This document shows, piece after piece, positions 30,657 to 39,340 of a stretch of 64,000 nucleotides of DNA (its first letter is position 1; every line of letters begins with the position of its first letter). Origin of the DNA: Hominenteromicrobium sp964531265 (GTDB lineage: Bacteria > Bacillota > Clostridia > Oscillospirales > Acutalibacteraceae); NCBI GenBank assembly GCA_964531265.1, contig CAZHDW010000001.1, forward strand, positions 1-64,000. Reading direction: 5' to 3'. The position numbers and the translations under genes are program-made. The notes under the pieces are model-generated. The model saw nothing but the letters and a program-made list of their open reading frames with translations, did not search any database and had not been told where the DNA came from.

Positions 30657-32435
30657 ATGACCACAAACAAGACAATACTCTCTTGGATTGACGAGATGAA
30701 GTCTCTGGTCAATCCGGATCAGGTCGTTTGGATCGACGGTTCTGAAGAGCAGCTTGAGGCTCTCAGAAAGGAAGCATGCGAATCCGGCGAAATGATAAAG
30801 CTGAACGAGGAGCTTCTCCCGGGCTGCTACTATCACAGAACTGCTCCGAACGATGTTGCACGTGTTGAGGACAGAACCCTCATCTGCTCCAGAAAAGAAG
30901 AGGATGCAGGTCCGACAAACCATTGGAAAGAGCCGCAGGAAGCATACAAGATGCTGTATGATATCGCACGTGGTTCTTACAAGGGCCGTACAATGTATGT
31001 TATCCCGTACTCCATGGGCCCGATCGGCTCTCCGCTTGCTAAGGCAGGCATCGAGCTGACAGACTCCATCTATGTTGTTCTCAACATGGCTATCATGACT
31101 CGCGTCAGCTCCAAAGTTCTGGAAGTTCTCGGCGACAGCAATGACTGGGTTCGCGGTCTGCACTGCAAGTGCGACGTTGATCCGGAGAAGCGCTGGATCT
31201 GCCAGTTCCCGGAAGACAATACGATCATTTCCGTTAACTCCGCATACGGCGGAAACGTTCTCCTCGGCAAGAAGTGCTTCGCTCTGCGTATCGCTTCCTA
31301 TCAGGCAAAGAACGAGGGCTGGATGGCTGAGCATATGCTCATCCTCGGCGTTGAGAATCCGCAGGGCGAGGTCAAGTACGTCTGTGCAGCATTCCCGTCT
31401 GCTTGCGGTAAGACCAACCTGGCTATGATGATTCCGCCGGAAGGCTACAAGGCTAAGGGCTACAAGGTTTGGACAGTTGGCGATGATATCGCTTGGATGC
31501 GTAAGGGCGAGGATGGCAGACTGTATGCTATCAACCCGGAGAACGGCTTCTTCGGTGTTGCTCCCGGCACAAACATGAAGTCCAACCCGAATGCACTTAT
31601 CTCCACAAAGAAGGGCACCATCTTCACAAACGTTGCTCGTAACCTCGATGACAACACTGTTTGGTGGGAGAGCCTCGACAAGAACCCGCCGGTCAATGCA
31701 GAAGAGTGGAAGGGCGCTCAGGTAAACGGTCCTGAGTTTATCGCTGAGGGCAACAAGCTTGCTCATCCGAACAGCCGCTTCACAGCTCCGACAGCAAACT
31801 GCCCGTGCCTCTCCAGCGAGTTTGAGAATCCGCAGGGTGTTCCGGTTTCCGCTATCATCTTCGGCGGCCGCCGTCCGGATACTGTTCCGCTGGTATATCA
31901 GTCTCGTTCCTGGAACAACGGTGTCTTCATCGGTTCCATCACAGGCTCTGAGACAACTGCTGCAGCAGCAGGTGCAGTTGGTGTTGTTCGTCGTGACCCG
32001 ATGGCTATGCTGCCGTTCTGCGGTTACCACATGGGCGACTACTTCAAGCACTGGATCGAAATGGGCGAGATGCTCGGTGACAAGGCTCCGAAGATCTTCA
32101 ACGTCAACTGGTTCCGTGTTGACGAGGAAGGCCACTTCATTTGGCCGGGCTTCGGTGACAACCTCCGCGTTCTCGAGTGGATCCTTAAGCGCTGCGACAA
32201 CGAAGTTGACGCTGACGAGACTGCAATCGGCTATGTTCCGAAGGCAGAGGACATCAACCTCGAGGGTCTGAATGACTTCTCCGTTGAGACACTCAAGAGC
32301 ATTCTTGCTGTTGACAACGCTAAGTGGGCTAAGGAAGCTGCCGGCGTTGAAGAGTTCTACACCAAGTTCGGCGACAAGCTGCCGGCTGAGCTGCGTGCAG
32401 AGCTTGAGGGCCTTAAGGCTCGTACACAGGCTTGA
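30657..32435 (+). CDS. pckG: phosphoenolpyruvate carboxykinase (GTP type)
   Basis: A 592-residue cytoplasmic enzyme interconverting oxaloacetate and PEP with GTP/GDP. The P-loop AAFPSACGKTNLAMM with the reactive cysteine, YGGNVLLGKKC, VGDDIAWMR and the TTAAAAG region identify the GTP form, which is longer than and unrelated in detail to the ATP form. In fermenting anaerobes it often runs toward oxaloacetate (CO2 fixation for succinate or propionate) as well as gluconeogenesis. The ATG at 30657 follows GGAAGGAG. Codon choice is far more biased than in the neighbours (recurrent GTT, GCT, TCC, CTC, AAG), a sign of very high expression. It has its own promoter, inverted-repeat operator candidate and strong terminator. 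Confidence 0.96.
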   Translation: MTTNKTILSWIDEMKSLVNPDQVVWIDGSEEQLEALRKEACESGEMIKLNEELLPGCYYHRTAPNDVARVEDRTLICSRKEEDAGPTNHWKEPQEAYKMLYDIARGSYKGRTMYVIPYSMGPIGSPLAKAGIELTDSIYVVLNMAIMTRVSSKVLEVLGDSNDWVRGLHCKCDVDPEKRWICQFPEDNTIISVNSAYGGNVLLGKKCFALRIASYQAKNEGWMAEHMLILGVENPQGEVKYVCAAFPSACGKTNLAMMIPPEGYKAKGYKVWTVGDDIAWMRKGEDGRLYAINPENGFFGVAPGTNMKSNPNALISTKKGTIFTNVARNLDDNTVWWESLDKNPPVNAEEWKGAQVNGPEFIAEGNKLAHPNSRFTAPTANCPCLSSEFENPQGVPVSAIIFGGRRPDTVPLVYQSRSWNNGVFIGSITGSETTAAAAGAVGVVRRDPMAMLPFCGYHMGDYFKHWIEMGEMLGDKAPKIFNVNWFRVDEEGHFIWPGFGDNLRVLEWILKRCDNEVDADETAIGYVPKAEDINLEGLNDFSVETLKSILAVDNAKWAKEAAGVEEFYTKFGDKLPAELRAELEGLKARTQA

Positions 32436-32466
32436 TTTGATATCGGCTTGATATAACAGACATATT

Positions 32467-32501
32467 GCCACTCTCGTGAAATGTCACGGGAGTGGCTTTT
32501 T
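32467..32501 (+). terminator. intrinsic terminator of pckG
   Basis: A 12-bp stem (GCCACTCTCGTG / CACGGGAGTGGC) with a 6-nt loop followed by TTTTT. Confidence 0.93.
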
Positions 32502-32534
32502 GTTTTGAAAAATTGACTTCTTGATGTTTATTTA

Positions 32535-32562
32535 TTGACATTTATGAATTAAAGATTATAAT
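32535..32562 (+). promoter_or_regulatory. consensus promoter of the cobalamin-capture operon
   Basis: Perfect TTGACA and TATAAT separated by 16 nt, about 170 nt upstream of the first riboswitch core. A second, weaker TTGACG (32699) with a poor -10 lies nearer the riboswitch. The leader between is otherwise featureless except for a 7-bp inverted repeat (ATCGGCA/TGCCGAT). Confidence 0.75.
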
Positions 32563-32730
32563 AGTTGGTGGTTGAATATGGTGGGGTGAGGTCATTTTTT
32601 TGAAATTGACTATCGGCACGAGACTTGAGTAAATAGCCAAAAATGCCGATTTACCCCGATTTGCAGGCTGTTACAATTGAATTATGTTTCATGTCGTGTT
32701 GACGGTTACCGTACGATTTTTTGATATCAG

Positions 32731-32887
32731 GTAATCGGCTTAGAAGGAAAGGGGTGAAAGGCCCCATACGAACGGTGCTGTAAGCGCAAGAACCGCTCCA
32801 AAGCATTTTTGCTGGCCGAAAGGTCGCCACTGGGATACCGGGAAGGTAGGAGAGGGCTCGTTTGAGCGTAAGTCAGAAGAATTGCAC
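32731..32887 (+). ncRNA. cobalamin riboswitch, first of two
   Basis: Core elements in order: GGGGTGAAAGGCCCC with the following AACGGTGCTGTAAGCGC, then GCCACTGGG, GGGAAGG, and the 3' conserved AAGTCAGAAGA. These match the class I cobalamin (RF00174-type) aptamer; the 5' GGGAA segment is a variant (AAGGAAA). A GC-rich hairpin (GCCGGG...CCCGGGC, about 32907-32928) follows without a T tract. Boundaries are approximate. It is transcribed in series with the second aptamer ahead of the 1688-residue surface protein. Confidence 0.82.
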
Positions 32888-33058
32888 GGTGTGAATATTG
32901 AGGTGTGCCGGGACGAGCTCCCCGGGCATGCTTAGTTGTCGTGCGGAAAATTCAGCAGACGACCGGTACACCGCAAAAAAGCTTATGATATTGTCATTTT
33001 GTGACGATCACAATACCCCCGGCTTATTTGTGGCAAATACGCGACCCCGTTTTATCGG

Positions 33059-33247
33059 GACACGTATTCTTGTTCTGCTGAACAAGGGAATCCGGTGCAA
33101 AACCGGAACACGGCGCATCGTGGATGCGCTGTGCTGTAAGCACAAAGCATGCTCCATTTCTGCGAAAGCAGGTCATTGAGGAAACTTGAGAAGGCGTGGA
33201 GGCAAGCGTTGACATCCGTCTGAATGTGTAAGTCAGAAGACCTACAA
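33059..33247 (+). ncRNA. cobalamin riboswitch, second of two
   Basis: Core elements: GGGAATCCGGTGCAAAACCGG, GCTGTGCTGTAAGC, GAGAAGGCGTGGAGGC and the terminal AAGTCAGAAGACCT. The 5' and 3' parts are closer to consensus than in the first copy, whereas the usual GCCACTG is degenerate (GTCATTG). No terminator follows. ACTCC at about 33317-33321 and the perfect palindrome CGCCATATGGCG (33329-33340) precede GGGAGG of the next gene, so control by hiding the ribosome site is plausible. Confidence 0.9.
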
Positions 33248-33379
33248 ACTGTGCGATTGCGCAGCTTAAGCTATAATACCGCCCAAATTCTTTGAGGCAG
33301 GTGCAGAAAGCCGGCTAACTCCTTTTTACGCCATATGGCGATGCTATAGATAATATAATTCTATGGGAGGTTTTTTCTT

Positions 33380-36300
33380 ATGAAAAAACGAATGCTTGCC
33401 CTGCTCCTTGCAATGCTCATGGTGCTCGGCATGCTTCCGGCTCAGGCTTTTGCACTTGAAGCCGACCTCGGACAGGCACGTGTTATTGTAGAAAACACTA
33501 CATACACAAGCTCGGATGCGGCCTGGTCCGGAACGCTGATCGACAAGCTTGTGGATATCGAGAGCGATTCATCCATGATGTCCCTTGTCGCAGATGCAAT
33601 CACTTCATCCGGGTATACCGCGGAGGGCGTTGACAGCGGCTATATTTCCTCGATCAACGGCCTCAGCGAATTTGACGGCGGCGGTATGTCGGGCTGGATG
33701 GGAACACTGAACGACTGGTTCATAAATGAGGGCTTTGCAGATTTCACCGTTGCAAACGGAAAGATAGCTGATGGTGACGTTCTGCGCGTTATGTACTCCT
33801 GCGATTGGGGCGCTGACCTTGGCGGCTCCTTCATCACAATGTCCGATACAACGCTCAGAGCACTGTCCCTGAGTGTCGGCACACTGGATTTTGCTTCCGA
33901 CAAGACAGATTATACAGTTACTCTTCCGGGCGGTATAAAGAATGTTAAGGTAAATGCGACTGCTTCGAACAAGCAGAATCAGGTTTATCTCTTTGTCGGC
34001 AGCACGGAGTATCGCCGTACGGCGGCTGTTCCAGTGACTGACGGCACGGTTCTGACCGTTCGCTGCGGAAGCGCAAGCTCAGGCACGGCATATAACATTA
34101 CATTCAATGTCGAAAAGAGCTATGACATAACACTGCCGACGGACGAGGCTTATACCGTAAAGCCTGTAAGCGGCTCCGTATCTCCGGTAAATAAGGGCGG
34201 CAGCTACAGCTTTACTGTTGAAGTAAACGAGAAGTACGACGGCTCCGCCATGGTGGTAAAGGCCAACGGCACTAAGCTCAGCGCTGTTGACGGCGTATAC
34301 ACCATAAAGAATATCACAGCGGATCAGACCATCGCTGTTGAGGGCGTGGTAAAGAAGGCTGAGCCCTATATTCTGTATGAATCCCCCTCTGATAAATACG
34401 TTTCCAAGATAGCTCTTGATGGCGCTAAGGTAATACGTATGAAGCAGACCGGCAATTTGCAGTACACCGTATATCTCGATAAGAAAACTGCTAAGAATGC
34501 CGATATCGATATTCAGGTAACTGTCGGATCCTACGCTGATGAGATCAGAAAGCTGACCGGTAACGGCATAACAAAGCTTGAAAACGGCAGATCAACGGTC
34601 ACTGTTTACGCAGAGAGAAGCTCCAACTACAAGAAGACCTTTATCTATGATCTTGTTGTGGGTGACGGAGTCACAGAATACAATCCGACCTACAATGTCA
34701 CACTGCCCACAGTAGCCGGTTGCACGGTAAAGGCTGTGAATTCCTACCTGCCGGTGGATAAGGGCGAGGATTACCGCTTCTCCGTGACACTGGATGTCTA
34801 CCATGAAAAGGGCGAGGACTTTGCTGTTAAGGCCAACGGCAAGGTGCTTACAGAGGTCGAAGGCGTATATACCATAGAGAATGTCACTGCGGATCAGGTC
34901 GTTACCGTTGAGGGCGTAAACGAGAAGGAGAATGTTTTCACGATCATCGCTCCGAAGGGTTCTACGGTGTCTGCGGGCAGATTCCACACATATTACAAGT
35001 ATGATTATCGCGAGGTAAAGCGCGTTGAAGAGCTTGAGGACGACAAAATAGCCGTGACCATCGACCTTTCGGCAGGCAATGTTAATTTCTATCGTGTTCA
35101 GCATCCGGACGGAGTTACCTACTGGAATTTCGCGGATTGCAAGATAGGCAATCAGTTCGAGGTTACCGAGGCAGATCTCCATATCAATGACGATACCTTT
35201 ACCTCCGATTCCGTATATCGCTTCACAAAGAATGTGTACGACCTTGCGGATATTTTCGTAAATGCAAACGAGGAGGGTTGCATCAGCATTGCTGAGGATG
35301 CTACCTATGAGCTGAATGTGTTCCGTAACTGGATGGCGATAGAAAACGGTGTTTCAAACGCAAAGGTCGCACTTCCGGATATGCACTACAGTGTAATAGA
35401 CCTTAACGGCAATGCAAGCGATGTTGTAACGGTTACTCCGGACGGCAACAACAGCAGCGTTGCGACCGTCACACCAAACCATTCCGGTACAGCGGTCATC
35501 CTTGTTACATATGATGCCATGACACATATGCAGGGACGCGACAACCTCACTCAGTTCTCAGCTATCTGGCCGGAGAGCACGGGCGTCATCGTCGTTCAGG
35601 TTGGCGAGGACGGCTCCTCAATTGAGACAAACATGCTCATGAATGTGGGCGAGAATACTACAAGCGTCGATAAGCTTGCAGGAGATAAGCTCGACGCCGA
35701 GCATGATATCATCTTCTACACCGATAACAGTGGTGCAAGCTACAGCTTTAAGCCGGAGGACGGCTGCACAGTCAAGGTGGCACGCTCCACGGTCGGCAGA
35801 AGTATGACTTTTACGGGCCTTACGGATAGTGGTGTTTCCGTTGCCGAGGACGGCACTGTAACAGTTTCCGGCCTCACTACCGGCCGTCACATCATTCAGG
35901 TGACAAAGGACGGCAAGTCTGCCTATCAGGTCATTACGACCAGAAAGGTAAGCTATACACTTCTTGACAGCGAGGGCAAGGAGCTCAGCGCCGATTACGT
36001 TCCGAAGCCCGGTGATAAGATCACCATTCAGTACAGTGGCCTTGTCATGCCGGCAGAAAAGCAGTCCGGCGTATACAACTTCAATGCCATGCTCTGCTAT
36101 TATGGCGAGGACGGAACACGATTCCCGGCAACAAAGGGCGGTGGATTCGGTTCATATACCTTCAGTGGTAGCTCAGCGGCTCAGAAGATAACCATTACCA
36201 TTCCCGAGGACTGGACTGGTGAGACCTACACACTTTCCGGCGGTGCAATACAGCTTGGCGGCTACGGCAGTCCGGTTGGTGCACATCGCTCCACAACATA

Positions 36301-38446
36301 TGCTAACGGCAAGCCGGTAAGCTTCAATGCAAAAAGCGTTAAATCTGTTCTCAGCCGGCTTCCGGATATCACTATCGGCTACTCTGCGGATCAGAGAGCT
36401 GCCGATGCGGTAATAGACCTCATTGACGCTATCGGAGAGGTAACTCTCGACAGCGGAGACGATATCAAGGCTGCCCGCGAGGCATTCGACGAGCTGACAG
36501 AGGCTCAGAAGGCTCTTGTCACCAACAAGAGTGATCTTGAGGCTGCCGAGCAGAAGCTCGAGAAGCTCAAATACGAGAACACAAAGAACCCGATAAAGCT
36601 CTATGTAACTATTTCCGATAAGGGCAATGTGGTCATGGTACAGGAAGAGCTGACCGTGACCGATACAAACGACAACGGCAGATTCGACGTTGACGATGCA
36701 CTTGTCGCAGCACATGAGGCCGGTTATACCGGCGGTGCCGCAAGCGGCTATGCTTCATCCGACGGCAGCTTTGGCCTTTCCATCGATAAGCTCTGGGGCG
36801 ACGAAAGCGGACTGTTCGGCTACTGGCTGAACGACGCTATGTGCAGCTCTCTTGAGGATGAGGTAAAGAACGGCGATTACCTCGCTGTATTTGTCTACAT
36901 GAAGAGTGACTACAGCGATAAGTATGCAAAGTTCGACAGCAGGGAGTACACATCAGAGGGCGAGCTGACAGTAACGCTCACACAGGCCGGCTTTGATATG
37001 ACTACCTACAGCGTAGTCTTCACCGAGCTTTCCACAGCGGATATCACCGTCAGGAAGCTTGACAGCAAGACACGCGCCGCAGTGGATTACACAGTTAAAA
37101 ATAATGGCGACGGAACCTACACCATAATCTTTACAGAGAGCGGCGAATATGTTATTATCGCATCGGAGAGCGATCTTCCGATCATTCCGGCGGTTAGCCG
37201 CGCAAAGGTTACGGTGAAGAAGTCCGATACCGATTTCGACAAGATCTACAAGACCACCGGAGATTACATCGAGAGCAAGGGCACACCGAGTGTTGGTGCA
37301 ATCGGCGGCGAATGGATGGTCATCGGTCTTGAGCGCAGTGGTCGTGAAACTCCGAACAGCGATGATTACTTCGCAAAGGTCGTTGAGCATGTAAAGAGCA
37401 GCATCAACGATAAGGAACAGCTCCATAAGTCCAAGTCCACAGAGAACTCCAGACTCATTCTGGCTCTCACAGCTATGGGCTATGATGTAACCGATGTTGA
37501 CGGTCACGATCTGCTCAAGGGCCTTACAGACCTCAGCTATCTCAATAAGCAGGGCATAAACGGGCCTATCTGGGCGCTTATCGCATTCGATTCCCACGAC
37601 TATGATATTCCCGATGGAAATGTAACAAGAGAACTGCTCATCAATGAGATACTCAATGCTCAGCTCGGTGACAACGGCTGGACGGTTACAGGTGATGCAG
37701 CGGATGCCGATATGACAGCAATGGCTATCCAGGCGCTTGCACCGTACTATGGTACGGACAGCAAGGTCAAGGAGGCTGTTGATAAGGCACTTAAAAAACT
37801 TTCCGATATGCAGCTTGCTGACGGCAGCTTCGGCTCTGTTGACGGCGCATGCGCTGAATCCTGTGCTCAGGTCGTAACGGCGCTCACATCTCTCGGAATC
37901 GACCCGACAACGGATGCACGCTTTGTTAAGAACGGCAAGTCCGTACTCGATGCACTTTGCAGCTTCTATATCACGGACGGCGGCTTTGCTCATCTTGCGG
38001 GTGGGGAGCTGAACGGTATGGCAACGGAGCAGGGTTACTATGCTCTGGCCTCCTATTTCCGCCTGAAGAACGGCCTTACAAGCCTCTATGATATGACTGA
38101 TGTCACCATAGCAAAGGATGATGGCGAGAGCTCCAAGCCGGATGACGGTGAGGCTTCTAATCCGAGCGACGGCGAAAGCTCCAAGCCGGATGATGGTGAG
38201 GTTTCTAAGCCGAACGATGGTGAGAGCTCCAAGCCGGATGATGGTGAGGTTTCTAAGCCGAACGATGGCGAGAGTTCCAAGCCGAATGGTGGAGAGACTT
38301 CCAAACCGAACGGCAACAACCCCACAACAGGGGACGACAACAACACAGCACTCTACGCTGTGATTTTCATCACTGCTGTGTTTGCTGCGGGTGTTATGCT
38401 CGTTATCGACCGTAAGCACAGAAATGACGGAAGACATGCACGATAA
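33380..38446 (+). CDS. giant wall-anchored protein with transcobalamin-like (DUF4430) and alpha/alpha-toroid domains
   Basis: A 1688-residue surface protein, proposed to bind cobalamin. A signal peptide (about 1-26) is followed by DUF4430 domain 1 (about 32-145, GYISSINGLSE...GMSGWMGTLNDWF...DGDVLRVMYS), a cadherin-like beta sandwich (about 155-240), repeated beta modules to about 1000, and a helical FIVAR-like module (about 1008-1067). DUF4430 domain 2 (about 1073-1180) and a terpenoid-cyclase/prenyltransferase-like toroid (about 1288-1570, with ADMTAMAIQALAPY and QLADGSFGSVDGA repeats) follow. A SKPDDGE-type wall spacer, NPTTG, a hydrophobic helix and a basic tail complete it. Intrinsic factor and transcobalamin combine the same two folds. 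Control by two cobalamin riboswitches and the downstream sortase and ECF genes support B12 capture; direct binding is inferred. Confidence 0.85.
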   Translation: MKKRMLALLLAMLMVLGMLPAQAFALEADLGQARVIVENTTYTSSDAAWSGTLIDKLVDIESDSSMMSLVADAITSSGYTAEGVDSGYISSINGLSEFDGGGMSGWMGTLNDWFINEGFADFTVANGKIADGDVLRVMYSCDWGADLGGSFITMSDTTLRALSLSVGTLDFASDKTDYTVTLPGGIKNVKVNATASNKQNQVYLFVGSTEYRRTAAVPVTDGTVLTVRCGSASSGTAYNITFNVEKSYDITLPTDEAYTVKPVSGSVSPVNKGGSYSFTVEVNEKYDGSAMVVKANGTKLSAVDGVYTIKNITADQTIAVEGVVKKAEPYILYESPSDKYVSKIALDGAKVIRMKQTGNLQYTVYLDKKTAKNADIDIQVTVGSYADEIRKLTGNGITKLENGRSTVTVYAERSSNYKKTFIYDLVVGDGVTEYNPTYNVTLPTVAGCTVKAVNSYLPVDKGEDYRFSVTLDVYHEKGEDFAVKANGKVLTEVEGVYTIENVTADQVVTVEGVNEKENVFTIIAPKGSTVSAGRFHTYYKYDYREVKRVEELEDDKIAVTIDLSAGNVNFYRVQHPDGVTYWNFADCKIGNQFEVTEADLHINDDTFTSDSVYRFTKNVYDLADIFVNANEEGCISIAEDATYELNVFRNWMAIENGVSNAKVALPDMHYSVIDLNGNASDVVTVTPDGNNSSVATVTPNHSGTAVILVTYDAMTHMQGRDNLTQFSAIWPESTGVIVVQVGEDGSSIETNMLMNVGENTTSVDKLAGDKLDAEHDIIFYTDNSGASYSFKPEDGCTVKVARSTVGRSMTFTGLTDSGVSVAEDGTVTVSGLTTGRHIIQVTKDGKSAYQVITTRKVSYTLLDSEGKELSADYVPKPGDKITIQYSGLVMPAEKQSGVYNFNAMLCYYGEDGTRFPATKGGGFGSYTFSGSSAAQKITITIPEDWTGETYTLSGGAIQLGGYGSPVGAHRSTTYANGKPVSFNAKSVKSVLSRLPDITIGYSADQRAADAVIDLIDAIGEVTLDSGDDIKAAREAFDELTEAQKALVTNKSDLEAAEQKLEKLKYENTKNPIKLYVTISDKGNVVMVQEELTVTDTNDNGRFDVDDALVAAHEAGYTGGAASGYASSDGSFGLSIDKLWGDESGLFGYWLNDAMCSSLEDEVKNGDYLAVFVYMKSDYSDKYAKFDSREYTSEGELTVTLTQAGFDMTTYSVVFTELSTADITVRKLDSKTRAAVDYTVKNNGDGTYTIIFTESGEYVIIASESDLPIIPAVSRAKVTVKKSDTDFDKIYKTTGDYIESKGTPSVGAIGGEWMVIGLERSGRETPNSDDYFAKVVEHVKSSINDKEQLHKSKSTENSRLILALTAMGYDVTDVDGHDLLKGLTDLSYLNKQGINGPIWALIAFDSHDYDIPDGNVTRELLINEILNAQLGDNGWTVTGDAADADMTAMAIQALAPYYGTDSKVKEAVDKALKKLSDMQLADGSFGSVDGACAESCAQVVTALTSLGIDPTTDARFVKNGKSVLDALCSFYITDGGFAHLAGGELNGMATEQGYYALASYFRLKNGLTSLYDMTDVTIAKDDGESSKPDDGEASNPSDGESSKPDDGEVSKPNDGESSKPDDGEVSKPNDGESSKPNGGETSKPNGNNPTTGDDNNTALYAVIFITAVFAAGVMLVIDRKHRNDGRHAR
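38118..38310 (+). repeat. in-frame tandem repeat coding the wall-spanning linker
   Basis: A 24-nt unit, in places a 48-nt double unit, encoding (D/N)DGE(S/V/A)SKP, about eight degenerate copies. The last copies are nearly identical in DNA, indicating recent expansion. It sits directly before the NPTTG anchor signal. Confidence 0.9.
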
Positions 38447-38470
38447 ATAAACACTTAAGCTAGGGATGCT

Positions 38471-38490
38471 CGGCTGCCTCAGGGCAGCCG
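38471..38490 (+). promoter_or_regulatory. stable intercistronic hairpin
   Basis: Stem CGGCTGCC / GGCAGCCG with a TCAG loop in the 76-nt gap between the surface protein and sortase genes. It is followed by a pyrimidine-rich stretch without an uninterrupted T run, so partial termination or mRNA protection is more likely than full termination. Confidence 0.5.
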
Positions 38491-38522
38491 ACACCCTGCT
38501 TCATTTTGATTTTTGAGAGATT

Positions 38523-39311
38523 ATGAGAAATTTGTGGTTTAAACTCTTGGCTGCGTTTTTTTGCTGTGTTGCGATTTTTTCAGCCTACAAAATTTTTATC
38601 GGAGTGAAGGGTTATAGGGAAGCTGAAAGGACGTATGAGGAGATACGACAGTATGTCTACATGGACACGTCCGAAAAGCGGACGGAGGTCTCTGCTGCGG
38701 AGAGCATAATTGAGGAAGATAGCATCGATCTGCCCAAGATCGATTTTGCCGCGCTTTCAGAGCTCAGCGAGGATGTTAAGGCGTGGATATATATTGAGGG
38801 GACAGAGATCAATTATCCGATAGCACAGAGCGAGGATAATAATTACTACCTGAGAAGATTGCTTGACGGAACATATAACACCGCCGGCACGCTGTTTCTC
38901 GATTACCGCAACGGAGAGGACTTCTCCGATATGCACAACGTGGTGTACGGCCACAATATGGATGACGGCAGTATGTTCCACACGATTTTGAAATATAAGG
39001 AGCAGGCGTTTTATGATGAGCATCCCACCGCCTACCTTATGACTCCCGAGAAAAGCTACGAGATAGAGTTTTTCTCCGGATATGTGGCGGCTGCAAGTGA
39101 CGATGCATGGAAAATGGACTTTGCGGATGAGCGGTCCTTTGAAGACTGGATAAACGCTGCCGAATCGAAGTCGTACTTTGAGTCCGGTATACATCCCGGC
39201 TCAAATGATAGACTTATAACGCTTTCGACCTGTAGCTATGATTTTAATGATGCAAGATTCGTGCTGCTCGGAGTTCTTCGCGAAACAGAAGAAGCCGACA
39301 GTGGAAAATAA
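38523..39311 (+). CDS. srtB: class B sortase
   Basis: A 262-residue membrane transpeptidase. An N-terminal signal anchor (about 6-28) leads to a class B fold: INYPIAQSEDNNYYLRR, GTLFLDYRN, catalytic His144 in YGHNMDDGSMF, Cys237 in TLSTCSYDF and Arg245 in DARFVL. Class B sortases generally anchor a dedicated protein to peptidoglycan using NP-type signals, as in NPQTN of the Isd haem system. The preceding gene ends with NPTTG, hydrophobic helix and positive tail, an apt substrate, and the two genes lie 76 nt apart in one unit. The ribosome site is weak (GAGAG), so its level may be low relative to the substrate. Confidence 0.93.
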   Translation: MRNLWFKLLAAFFCCVAIFSAYKIFIGVKGYREAERTYEEIRQYVYMDTSEKRTEVSAAESIIEEDSIDLPKIDFAALSELSEDVKAWIYIEGTEINYPIAQSEDNNYYLRRLLDGTYNTAGTLFLDYRNGEDFSDMHNVVYGHNMDDGSMFHTILKYKEQAFYDEHPTAYLMTPEKSYEIEFFSGYVAAASDDAWKMDFADERSFEDWINAAESKSYFESGIHPGSNDRLITLSTCSYDFNDARFVLLGVLRETEEADSGK

Positions 39312-39340
39312 TATGGACGGCTTTGGCCGGGGGAGGAAAT

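Noticed and set aside
30543..32471. A 642-codon open frame on the minus strand opposite pckG
   Set aside because: It is an antisense by-product of the strong codon bias of pckG, has no ribosome site and yields a protein resembling no family, whereas pckG is unambiguous.
32898..33179. A 93-codon frame between the two cobalamin riboswitches
   Set aside because: It overlaps the second aptamer core, lacks a ribosome site and has no recognisable protein features.
36953..38494. A 513-codon minus-strand frame with repetitive composition opposite the 3' end of the giant surface protein
   Set aside because: Its repeats are the antisense reading of the SKPDDGE linker; no ribosome site, and the plus-strand protein has clear domains.
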